Shown here piece after piece: positions 31,960 through 42,181 of a stretch of DNA of 64,000 bases. Positions within the stretch are counted from its first letter, which is position 1. Every line of letters begins with the position of its first letter. Position numbers and translations under genes: made by a program. Source of the stretch: Pinus tabuliformis (taxonomy: Eukaryota > Streptophyta > Pinopsida > Pinales > Pinaceae); assembly GCA_031772625.1 (NCBI GenBank), contig CM062814.1:825662757-825726756 (forward strand). Reading direction: 5' to 3'. Under the pieces are notes generated by a model. It was not told the origin of the DNA, did not search any database, and saw nothing but the letters and a program-made list of their open reading frames with translations.

Positions 31960-34217
31960 ATCATATATCGGAATATCTTGAATGGCCTGAAGGAGGGGTA
32001 TTTTTATACAGAGATTTTTTAGTTCATCTAGAAGTTCAAAGTCAGGATATTCAATTGGTCAAGGTATTATCAATCTTTCTAGGAACGGGGGAGAAGTAGT
32101 TATGATTTGTTCGGGATCTTTCTGCCTGACTGTATCTTCTCCCTGTTTTGTTTGCTGGTCATCTACAGTCGAAGGCTTATTCAGATGTGTTTCTTTAACT
32201 TCAGGTTGCAGATTTTTGTCCTCATCTGGAGCAATTACGCGTCCAAATCTTAACTTAAGTTCATTACATTCTCTCGACTCAACTTCAGGGTCCAGACTTT
32301 CAATAATTTGTACTGACTGGATTGATCTATTGTGAGAGTTTGGATTTGGTTGAGTTGGGAGTTGTGGTTGTATATTAGGTTGAGGATTTTGCTGCAATGT
32401 GTAAGGTGCTCGTAAGGTTGGTTGAGGCAAAGGAACTGTTCCCATGGGCTGGTTTGCGAATCGTTGCCAATTTGGTTGCTAGTTCTGATTTTGTGAGGTA
32501 GAAGGAGACCATTGAGAGGAATAGGGGGTGTTCTGCCATAATGGTGGAGGGTAAGAGGAATTTGGCTAATTATTGTTTGGATTTGATTGGTTGGGCCATG
32601 GTGGCATAGAAAATACTTGAGGTGGCCAGGTAGAGAAAGGTGGCTGGTTCTGCCATGCTACCCCTGAATACCGTTGAGAATTAAAATGCAAAGAAGGAAA
32701 GAACGAAGATGGCTCTATAGACATACCTGTCAGACGTGTTTACCATTGACGGCGCTGGTTCAACAGATATACTGGTTCCACTTCCTCTTCTGCTTCCTTG
32801 AAAACTGCTTTTAATCCAAAAAGTGATGGACAACTTTCTGTAGCATGATCATTAGTGCAAATGGCACATGTTTGTATCATATCTAATGGAAATTCTCTAT
32901 GATTGTGTTTCTTTCTGCAACGTGGATAGAAAATAGCCAGATTTTGTTCTACTTCAGCCTGCTTTTGTTTGGCTTGCATGATATCCAATTGTGTCGTTAG
33001 GGTCCCCAAGATATCAGTCTTGAAATCTTCCAGCAGATTGCCGATTTCAACTTGTGTAATGCTTCCTCCTAAGGCTTTGCTGTCTCTAGTGATCGCATCA
33101 CGTCCGGTTGGTTTCAGCCTTGTACTACCTCTGGAGCACCTGATGCACAATTGTATAATATCGTCATAATTCTCTTGATAAATATCACCCTTCCCCATTA
33201 AATTCAGTGTTTCTACCCATTGGTCTTTCATACCTTTGATCATCGTAGTTTTAAGATCTTCAGGAGAAAAATTTTCATAAGGAAATCTTTGCATATTATA
33301 TTGAAAACGTTCTACATATGCTTCAAGAGTCTTGTAGCTACCAATTCAAAGATTTCATCCTTCAGTTCTCTAGTTCGGAAATAATCTTAGTATTTCTTTA
33401 GAAAGGTTGTTTTCATTTGATCCCAGTCAGTGATGGTACCTCCACCAAGCCCCATAAACCAACGCAGCGCTGCTCCCTTCAGAGTAGAGGGGAACGGTTT
33501 CAGCTTCTAGGGGTCGATAGTGTAATCATATCCCCTACATAAAACATCAAATTTGAAAAGGAATGCATCAAGATCCTCTGAAGTTAGCCCATGGAAGTTA
33601 GGAATATTTTGTAATGGAATAGCTTTCATGGGAGAATTGACATCTGTATCAACAATAGGGTATTGTAATGTAGAGTTCTGAGGTTGTTGCTAATTATGAG
33701 CCATTTGGTCAAAAATGTGCCAATATCCTTCAGGGATTTCCGGAGCTGGAGATTTGTTCCTAGGGGGTTCAAAAGAGACTTTTAGAATGATTTTAACAAC
33801 ACTACCTTGGTCCGGAATACTGGGTGTCTTCTATTCAACCATTACTTCAGGAGATTTGGGTTCCGATGATTTAATATTTTCAGCACTACTTGTTTCTCCT
33901 TCTTCTTCACGGAGATTGCAATAATTCCCTTCTTGTAAAGGGATAGGCCGTAAATTTTCAGTGTTTTGAAAACTCCGTTCAGACCCTTCAGTCTTGCTGT
34001 GAATCTCAGCATCAGCTACAGATGATGATCCTGCAGCCTAAAGGGTTACAGTAGTATTTCTTGTAGAAACAGTTCAGGGTCCTACTGATGACTGAGACTT
34101 AGCTTTTCTTATGATTTCGTCAATGAAGTTTGATCATCGAAGGGTCACCGGTCCCTTAGATTTTTCAAATCTGGGCAGAGGAATTATATCTTTTTCTACT
34201 CTTTTCTTCTTAGTCAT
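31960..34217 (-). pseudogene. Gypsy gag
   Basis: Probable start at ATG 34217 (MTKKKRVEKDIIPLPRFEK), followed by many stops in an acidic N-terminal part. The capsid core lies around 33600-33200 (IPNFHGLTSEDLDAFLFKF, LKGAALRWFMGL, DWDQMKTTFLKKY), followed by 32740-33294 with IKGMKDQWVETLNLM. Two Cys/His clusters follow: CRKKHNHREFP and CAICTNDHATESCP, the latter CX2CX3HX4C as in Athila-type gag. A Pro/Asn/Gln-rich tail (32059-32700) leads into the protease. Most stops are TAG at expected CAG codons. Confidence 0.8.
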
Positions 34218-34522
34218 TCATACAAAAATACAAACATTTATTTCTACTTCAATTCCTATGCAATTTTGCTGAAAAGTGGGAAAAGGAGAAAGCACTTTAC
34301 TTGCTCATACGCAGGTTCTTACCTTCTGTTTTTAATACCCAATTCTTTCATAGCAAACGAACATCAAACATTTATTTCTACTTCAATTCCTACGCAATTG
34401 TGTTGAAAAGCGGGCAAAGGAGCAAGCACTTTACTTTCTCGTACGTAGGTTCTTACCTTATGTTTTTAATACCCAATTCTTTCACAAAAACATACATCGC
34501 CTTCTGTGAAATAGAAACACTC

Positions 34523-34540
34523 TCCCCGAAAACAGCACCA
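34523..34540 (-). promoter_or_regulatory. Primer binding site, gypsy (tRNA-Asp type)
   Basis: On the minus strand TGGTGCTGTTTTCGGGGA lies three bases after the 5' LTR. It differs at four positions from the TGGCGCCGTTGCCGGGGA complement of tRNA-Asp used by Athila-type elements. Confidence 0.75.
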
Positions 34541-34543
34541 AAA

Positions 34544-35738
34544 TGTTGGGTGCATATAAGATGTCTTTTAGAACTCCTAAATGCCTCACATTAATTACCA
34601 ACCTGGGTAAGTCATTTTGTTTCAAGAGTGTACACAGTATGTGCAAGTGATGGAAATCGTTGGATCTATAGAGAGTAATGCTCTAAAATAACTTATTGAT
34701 TTCAATACAAAAGTAAACGAATCAAACCATAAACTACCAAACTTGTAACTTCAAAGAAATTAAACTATTCAAGCATCAAAACTCAATCTCAATCAAAAAG
34801 CTCTAATTGCAATTACAAGCCATATGCACATCAACCGAGTGCATTTTAGCAGTAACAGAGCTCTTTCAACTGAATAGAAACTTCTGCATAACAGTAATAC
34901 ACCTAATCTAACCAATAATACTCTAGCTCTCAATTAACAGGAAATAACTCTTATCTAATAATTGAATCAATCTACGACATAAATAAATGAAACCAATCAA
35001 CAAAAATAAGAAATAATGTGCGGAATGCACAAACTCAACACCGGTGATTTATATATCAAATAGATCAATCGTAAAACTATAAAACAAAGTAATTAAACTT
35101 GCAGTAAAAAGATAAAGATATAACACAGGGAAAAGCAGTGAAATCCTCCAGTGATCGGGCCCAAGCCGCCAATGATTACTTCCTAGTTACTCAAAATATC
35201 GCGAGTAAATAAAAACATGAATTATATATTACTCATTAACTCCAAATTCCATTAAAGTGACGATGTGTTCTTCAGAATAACACTTTGTCTCTTAAAATTA
35301 CAGTCGAAGTAAAAAGGCAAAAATTGTTCTATTCTATTTGTTTTTCCCCTCTTATAGTCAAAGAGGAAAAGAGATAACTGTGATTCCTTAGGATCAGGAG
35401 ATCCTAAGGAATTCGCAACCAAATGCTATTATCAAAACAATCTTTTGTCCTGCGTTGATCCTTCTGATTCACTTCTCAACTTGACCGCACAAGACGCGCT
35501 CTTTTCTCCTTGTTTAGCCTTTGTTGTTCAATAGATTGAACAACAATTGTCCCATTCGCTAATCTCTGCATAAAAAACAACAAAAGTTAGTTTTGACAGT
35601 CAAATCATATCAAAAGTTTCGTTCACTTTCTATCAAAATTCTATCAAAACCTTATTACATCATGGCACAAATGCATAAAAAAGGAGGAAAAAGATAATGT
35701 AATCAAGGGTAAATGTATACCTTTTGCACGGCCCAACA
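34544..35738 (-). mobile_element. Gypsy 5' LTR
   Basis: 1195 bp. TATA-like box at plus 35349-35356 (TATAAGAG on the minus strand). A perfect 13-bp inverted repeat (ATTCCTTAGGATC/GATCCTAAGGAAT, 35383-35412) lies just upstream. The word TTGTTCAATAGATTGAACAA at about 35522 is a perfect match to the tandem-array core. Confidence 0.9.
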
Positions 35739-37194
35739 ATAACCATGTTTCACACATCATACGTTGCACCTTATGCTGCCACTGTTGTCCCATGCTAGCC
35801 ACTGTTGTCCCATTTGCTTGCTCCACCAAGCATCATAGCCTTGTTGTCCCATTTGTATTGTTGTTGTCCCATCACAGCTTACTATCCCAAATGTGCCATC
35901 ACTGCACTGCTAGCACTGTTGTCCTAATGAGTTTGCAGCACTATGCTTGTTGTTGTCCCATGTGGTATGTTGTACCTTGATGTTGTCCCATTGTAGCCTT
36001 GTTGTACCTTGTTGTTGTCCCAATGCACCATGTTATTGTTGCTGTTGTGATATAGACTGGTTAGGGCACTTCAGGTTGCTGCCACAACCCTCAAACAGTC
36101 ACCTAGGTAGCCCTTAGTCTCCATGCTATCCCTTGCTGTGATGGTATGGCCTGCGGCCTACCACACAGCCTTGTTGTAGCTTTATGGCCCACACATCACA
36201 CTCAAATCAGCCCTTAATTTCTGCGGCCTAGGCTAGTAAGGCTTCTCTCCATTCAAGTTGTTGTTCTGAGCACTGTACAGCCCTAAACCCTTTCACATTA
36301 TCCCTGTTTTGAGGTGGTTAGGCCTGCGGCCTACCACAGTCCTTGCTGTCACCTACAGCCTTCTCCAAAACAGAACTCCTTACCTCGTTTGTTGCCCAAC
36401 TGACTTGTCTATGACCTACGTTTAGCCCTGAACATACTTGGCCTTCTTGCAATGGCATCCAACCCTTAGAAGGCTCCACACTGCCTTCTTTTCCTTGCTG
36501 TAGTTGCCTCTTGTTCTCCTCCACATCACGTTGTCCTATAATCTCCTTTGCCTTCTTAATTGCGACTAGGATTTAGTGTTAGGACAGCATAAGGAATTGC
36601 TGAACTTCCCTCATTACCTAGGGCACCTAACCCTTCTTGTCATGACCCCTTGTGGACAACACTTAGGCCTTACTCCATAACTGCGTTAGGAGCTAGGGCA
36701 TCTCTTCTAGGTCATGCGTAGATCATCTAGGACTACGTTTTGAACTTCATGCTAGGGCTCCTTCCCTACTGCATCTAGGGCTTGTAGAGACCAGCGTTTA
36801 GGGCAGCGAGTAACCCTCCTTCTTGACTACGTCTAGGGCTTGTGCTAGGGCTTCTTAACTTCTACGTTTAGGGCTTCCTCTCTTAGATTTCTCTACCACT
36901 AAAACCCAGAACAAGTGGAGAGAAATCAAGAGTGAAGTGTGTGTAGAAATGACAATCAAGTCACCTCTTTTTATACTAAAACGTTGAGCACATGTGGGTG
37001 TTATTTAGTTGTTGGCCGACCTTGACGAATTGTCCCATAACACAAATAAATTCATATCTCCATGAATATTTATCGGAATCGGATGATCTTTAGATCAATC
37101 CTACACCTCTCAATGAGAGGGATCCAAGAAAAATATCAGGTGCCATAAATAAGATGGCCCACATGGAGTTTGGCCCTAGTTGCCAATTTTAACA
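35739..37194 (-). mobile_element. Element B2 3' LTR, proximal piece
   Basis: Continues the LTR after the gypsy insertion, starting with the duplicated ATAAC. It contains a TATA box (plus TTTTTATA, 36968-36975) after CAACGTTTTAG in the minus sense, and a run of TTGTTGTCCCA words (35766-36030). It ends TTGCCAATTTTAACA at 37194. Confidence 0.8.
35766..36030. repeat. (T)GTTGTCCCA(T) word repeat in B2 LTR
   Basis: More than ten copies of GTTGTCC(C)A separated by short variable sequence. It is mirrored in the 5' LTR at about 40400-40660. Open frames across it are low-complexity artefacts. Confidence 0.7.
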
Positions 37195-37220
37195 CTCCCT
37201 CTCAACTAGGGAGAACTCCA
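37195..37220 (-). promoter_or_regulatory. Polypurine tract, element B2
   Basis: On the minus strand CCCTAGTTGAGAGGGAG precedes TGTTAAAATTGG, as in elements B and D. Confidence 0.75.
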
Positions 37221-37309
37221 TCCATTGATCCATCTGTCCGACTGTACTATCTCTACCATTAGTGCCCTGGAATACTCTGCTCTCCTGAACCATGAAGAAG
37301 AAGAATTGA

Positions 37310-37500
37310 TCGATAATGTCTCATACCATTCTCTACTGACCCGAAGTCAGTTCCATATAAAGAGAGTGTGTCATACCACTCTTACTGATCCCAAATTAGT
37401 TCCAAGAGAGAGTCATATCACTCTTACTGACCTGAAGTCAGTTTCATTGATCCCAGATCAATATCACACAAGAGTGTCTCAAACCACTCATATTGATCCT
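37310..37500 (-). repeat. Purine-tract-proximal tandem repeat, element B2
   Basis: Diverged units with ACTGACC(C)GAAGTCAGTT, AGAGAGTGT and CATACCACTCTTACTGATCC. This is the reverse-strand counterpart of the array at 21985-22215. Confidence 0.65.
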
Positions 37501-37699
37501 AGATCAATGGAGTTCATCCTAGCATAGGGAGTACGGTAGATACAATGATGCGTCCATCAATAGTACTACTATGGTCCCTAACCCCATTTCCCTACTCATT
37601 ACCCAGATGAGAGGTACTTCCCATGAGTCCCTGACTGCATGGGTAGGATGCCTCGACAGGAGAACCACTCACCCTCTCCATAACTCACCACAGGGTATC

Positions 37700-38450
37700 A
37701 CAGGGGAAGGCTGAACCATTCACCCTGTACACAGTGCACCATTAGGGGAGGGCGAGTCGCCCTATGGTCGCTTGTTCCTCCAAGAAGTACCTCAAGCCCC
37801 CGGAGCTCCCAGATCTCATTACATGCATCATGCAGGACCCTCATAAGAGGGTCTCTCAACGACTCCAAGTCGTTTGGGAAAGTCACAAATTTGACCTTTC
37901 CCCGGGGCTTTGACAAATTGTCTGCGACTTGCACATCAGTCCCAATGCGATGGAGCCTCCTCGCTCATCGACGTACCATATCCCAGATAAGGTAGTATCC
38001 GATGTCTATATGTTGGAGCAATCATAGAATACTGTATTCCTCAATAATCGAATCCTCCCCTGGTTGACACAGAAGATCACAATGGTATCCATCATGTGTA
38101 CAAACAACTCACTGAAGAGCTTCTATAACCAAGAAGCTTCACACAAGGTCATACTCGTAGCTATGTATTCGGTCTCAGCGGTGCTCAAAGCAACCGTCTT
38201 CTGCTTCCTTCTCATCCAGGATATCGTAGCAGAAGCCAAAGAGAACCAACACTCAAAGGTGCTCTTGCGATCCTCCACACTACCTACCCAGTCAACATTC
38301 GAATAATCATGCAGCTATACATTTCCGGAAGTGTATCTCAATCCATGAGAGATTGTGCCCTGAAGATATCTCAAAAGATTCTTGGCACTAATCTAGTGAG
38401 GCTCAACCATATATGAGCTCAACATGCTAACTGCAAAACATATATCTCAA
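37700..38450 (-). pseudogene. Element B2 RNase H remnant
   Basis: The end reads QVADNLSKPRGKVKFVTF (37698-37934), corresponding to the VADILTKPLGKVKF tail of Copia RNase H. Upstream frames (to 38320) hold a degraded SWMRRKQKTV and TEYIATSMTLCEASWL-like region. Frameshifts and stops are frequent. Confidence 0.7.
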
Positions 38451-38905
38451 TGGAAGTTCACCAAGAACATCAATGTGAATGAGTTTATGAAATTCAGAGG
38501 CATTTCCCAAATCTCGTTTGCATCACTACCATATAACTTCTGAAAGTTAAGATCCTCGAGGTAGTCACGGGCTTGTAGTTTACCATTCCACATCTGAATC
38601 CAACTCCCTCTTACTTTTGCAAATGAGAGGTCTGCACCTGTCAGAAATAGGTCATCCTTAGAAGGTTCCAGTATGAGAGGTCTATCATCCACAACCTTCG
38701 AGCAATGGTTTGGATCGGCTTCACTCCTAGTGAATCTTAGCTTCATCAGACAGCTATCAATCCTCTCATACTAAGCCTGGGGTGTTTTGCCTCAAGCCAT
38801 ATAGGGCTTTCTTCCACCTGCATACATGAGATTCCTGATGATGAATCTCAAACCTCTCGGATTATTCCAAACCTGTGGACCTGCTACATGAGGGGAATGA
38901 TCCCC
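38440..38905 (-). pseudogene. Element B2 reverse transcriptase remnant
   Basis: MKLRFTRSEADPNHCSKVVDDRPLI and DLFLTGADLSF are seen, with the YVDD box degraded. KRELDS passes directly to the (W)NGKLQA region near 38587-38597, the same internal deletion as in B and D. The upstream end is an EQPEGFE-like segment near 38890, joined to the integrase zinc part by the shared first deletion. Confidence 0.7.
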
Positions 38906-39440
38906 TTGTAAGATTTTCCTTTTGTACATCTCAGACATGTACCTTCATGCTCGTTTTGAATTCAGGCATCCCTGTCACCATCTGACTCACATCGGGTAAG
39001 GCCCATAAAGTAGACCTCCGGTGCTATAGATGAGATGTGTGAATTGACATGGTCCCCAATGGACTTCCTTCATTGATACAACCCTAAACTCAAAATCATC
39101 TTTGAAAATTCCATTTTCAAATACGTACCTTTCCATCAATGGATGCCACTCTAAAACCTTTGACTTCTATTGTCGAAATGGACACTAATTTCTTCTTGCA
39201 ATCAGGTACACAAAAGAGATTCTTGTAAATGAATTGAGTTACCCTCGTTCAATTGAGGGGTAACATTCCCTACACCCTTTTCGGGATAGGTGGCATCGGC
39301 TCCAAGTATAATCCCACGATTGTTTCCATCTCTACTAAATTAGAGAGAACACCCTTCTATCTGATGAAGTGCCTTGAAGCACTACAATCAATAATCTAGA
39401 TTCCCAAAGATTCTTAAGGAGAGGGCCAATACAAGATAAC
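38905..39440 (-). pseudogene. Element B2 protease and GAG-pre-integrase remnant
   Basis: Minus-strand segments near 39000-38940 (a MPEFKTSMK-like stretch) and 39300-39160 (a GNVTPQLN-like stretch, then FIDGKV) correspond to the same part of B and D. The integrase core is absent. Confidence 0.65.
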
Positions 39441-39559
39441 GCTTCTTTATCTTATCAGAAACAACATTTGATTCTTCATACCTGGTGTTTCTTGTTTTCT
39501 TGAAGAGTCGATTATTTCCTTGATGACCTACATTACCTGTCATTCCTTTGATCATTGAA

Positions 39560-39880
39560 GATGTCCCTAGAATGATTGTTATCATCATCAGGTGATGTGT
39601 CCCTGCCTCGAACAATCCTTTGCATAATGGCCGAACTTATTACAAATAAGGCATTTGCCTTCCCTTCCACCCTTAGATCGGACTTCCCATTGAAGTGATC
39701 TGTAGGTAGGCCATCAGAAGCTTCCACTGCGCCATTCTGATAGTATACTCTACTTCGACTTCACCCTTGGTGAATTTGAAGAGGGATGAGGAATCCACTG
39801 ATCCTATTATCCTCTCCCAACTAGCTTCGATGATTTCTCTTTCACTCTTGCTTGGGCTTTGTCTTCACCTCAACTCTGAT
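39560..39880 (-). pseudogene. Element B2 gag remnant with intact zinc knuckle
   Basis: CLICNKFGHYAKDCSR (plus about 39608-39655) is a complete CX2CX4HX4C knuckle. As in B, nearly all of the capsid is missing between it and the PBS. Confidence 0.65.
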
Positions 39881-39883
39881 TCC

Positions 39884-39894
39884 ATGTTAATTTT
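39884..39894 (-). promoter_or_regulatory. Primer binding site, element B2
   Basis: TGGAATCAGAG on the minus strand directly follows the 5' LTR. One base differs from the tRNA-Met type. Confidence 0.7.
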
Positions 39895-41708
39895 AGGTGT
39901 GTTCTATGCTTAGAGCAATTTATTTCAATTTTCACAATTAGCTCAATATCTTTTCCAAATTAGAAATCACATCAGCATTAAAGTAAACTGCAGATAGAAC
40001 ATAAACATAAATCGCAGAAGACAAGCCAAGGCAAGAAGACAAAAGATGTGGCACGAGCCAGGGACAAACCCCAATGTGGGAAAACCCTTGATCAATTATT
40101 CTTATATGTTCTTCAATAGTTCAGTAAAGAGAGAGAGAGATAGTACATTTACAACAAAAGTCAACACTTTGACTTATCTACATAAAAGCATAGATCATCT
40201 CTAAGAAGACGATACATGTAATAGTTGAACTCAGTTGAAGACATGTTGCTTCAACTGATTCACCAAGGTGACTCCTTCACCTATTGTTGTGCTGCACCTT
40301 GTCATCATGTTGCACCTCACCGTGTTGCACCATGTTGCACCCATCATCACTATGCTAGATTCATAACCATGTTGCACACATCATACGTTGCACCTTATGC
40401 TGCCACTGATGTCCCATGCTAGCCACTGTTGTCCCATTTTCTTGCTCCACCAAGCGTCATAGCCTTGTTATCCCATTTGTATTGTTGTTGTCCCATCACA
40501 ACTTACTATAGCAAATGTGCCATCACTGCACTACTAACATTGTCGTTCTAATGAGTTTGTAGCACTATTCTTGTTGTTGTCCCATGTGGTATGTTGTACC
40601 TTCTTGTTGTCCCATTGTAGCCTTGTTGTACCTTGATGTTGTCCCAATGCACCATGCTATTGTTGTTGTTGTGATATAGACTAGTTAGGGCACTTCAAGT
40701 TGTTGCCACAACCCTCAAACAGTGACCTAGGCAGCCCTTAGTCTCCATGTTATCCCTTGTTGTGATGGTATGGCCTGCGGCCTACCACTCAGCCTCGCTG
40801 CAACTTTATGGTCCGCACATCACACTCAAATCAGCCCTTAATTTTTGTGGCCTAGGCTAGTAAGGCTTCTCTCAATTTCAGTTGTTGTTTAGAGCATTGT
40901 ACAACCCTAAACCTTTCACGCTATCCCTATTTTGAGGTGGTTAGGCTTGCGGCCTACCATAGTGCTTGTTGTCACCTACAGCCTTCTCCAAAACAAAACT
41001 TCTTACCTTGTTTTCTGCCCAACTGAATTGACTATGACTTGCATTTAGCTCTGAACATACTCGGCCTTCTTGCAATGGCATTCAACCCTTAGAAGGCTCC
41101 AAGCTGCCTTCTTTTCCTTGTTGTAGTTGCCTCTTGTTCTCCTCCACATCACGTTGTCCTATAATCTCCTCTGCCTTCTTAATTGCGGCTAGGCTTTAGT
41201 ATTAGGATAGCGTAAGGAATTGTTGAACTTCCCTCATTACCTAGGGCACCTAACCCTTCTTGTCATGACCCCTTGTGGACAGCACTTAGGCCTTACTCCA
41301 TAACTGCGTTAGGAGCTAAGGCATCTCTTCTAGGTCATGCATAGATCATCTAGGACTACGTTTTGAACTTCATGCTACGGCTCCTTCCCTATTGTGTCTA
41401 GGGCTTGTAGAGACCAACGTTTAGGGCAGCAAGTAACCCTCCTTCTTAACTGTGTCTAGGGCTTGTGCTAGGGCTTCTTAACTTCTGCATTTAGACGTTG
41501 AGCACATGTGGGTGTTATTTATTTGTTGGCCGACCTTGACGAATTGTCCCATAACACAAATAAATTCATATCTCCATGAATACTTATCGGAATCGGATGA
41601 TCTTTAGATCAGTCCTACACCTCTGGATGAGAGGGATCCAAGAAAAATATCATCTGCCATAAATAAGATGGCCCACATGGAGTTTGGCCCTAGTTGCCAA
41701 TTTTAACA
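39895..41708 (-). mobile_element. Element B2 5' LTR (promoter-deleted)
   Basis: 1814 bp, about 124 bp shorter than the 3' LTR. Around 41495 the sequence goes from TTCTGCATTTAG straight to ACGTTGAGCAC. The segment present at about 36862-36978 in the 3' LTR, including the TATA box, is missing. It also holds the uninterrupted version of the gypsy target site (40363-40367). Confidence 0.8.
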
Positions 41709-42181
41709 TGTTGCCATGGGGAAGAAGGATCTACGCAGCTCCCTGAAGATGATGCCCTAGCTCTACGCATGCCCTAGACCTAAGACGCAGTCATGTTGAG
41801 TTGCCCTCTACGCTATCATGAATCTAGGACATAGTCATGTGGAGAAGACATGCCCTAGCTCTAGGACATTGTCATGATGAAGCTGCCTAAGACGCAGTCA
41901 TGTTGAAGCTGCCCTCTACGCTATCATGAATCTAGGACACAGTCATGTGGAGAAGACATGCCCTAGATCTAGGATGTTTTAATGATGACGCTGCCTAAGA
42001 CGTAGTCATGTTGACGCTGCCCTCTACGCCGTCATGGATTTAGGACGCATTCATGTTGAAGCTTCCCTAAACGCAGTCAAGATGAAGTCCTAAATGCAGT
42101 CAAATGGTGATGACCTTAACGCTATTCTAGGCCGCAGTTTGAGGAGGGTTTGTGTTTGCAAGCCTTATCTGAATGTCCTAA
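41709..42181 (+). mobile_element. Element B 3' LTR, piece 2
   Basis: Resumes with TTGCCATGGGGAAGAAGGATC, matching 17915 onwards in the 5' LTR. Contains the 107-108-bp tandem repeat units at 41780, 41887 and 41995. It ends at GTCCTAA, where the solo LTR is inserted. Confidence 0.8.

Larger units (their letters stand above)
23172..35738 (-). mobile_element. Ty3/gypsy element, Athila/Tat-like, with extra 3' ORF region
   Basis: 12,567 bp. Minus-strand order: 5' LTR, tRNA-Asp-like PBS, gag, protease, reverse transcriptase, RNase H, integrase without chromodomain, a palindromic tandem array, a large uncharacterised ORF region, purine tract, 3' LTR. LTR termini are TGTTGGG and CCCAACA. The first about 185 bases of the two LTRs differ at about 11 positions, so this is not a recent insertion. 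It is nonetheless the youngest layer in its part of the stack. Frames are broken by stops and a few frameshifts. Confidence 0.9.
22690..41708 (-). mobile_element. Copia-derived element B2, minus strand, nested in B's 3' LTR
   Basis: Read on the minus strand: 5' LTR 41708-39895, PBS 39894-39884, shortened gag-pol 39880-37200, purine tract at 37195, 3' LTR 37194-22690. The 3' LTR is split by the gypsy element at 23172-35738. Termini are TGTTAAAATTGGC and TTAACA, as in B. Flanks AAGTG and TGTTG do not make a clean target-site duplication. The LTR centre differs from B's, so B2 belongs to another subfamily. It was inserted into a relative of itself. Confidence 0.85.

Noticed and set aside
35792-35980. 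62-codon plus-strand ORF
   Set aside because: Translation of the GTTGTCCCA word repeat in the B2 LTR.
22685-41713. Target-site duplication for element B2
   Set aside because: AAGTG and TGTTG do not match convincingly. The insertion itself is still clear from LTR continuity.
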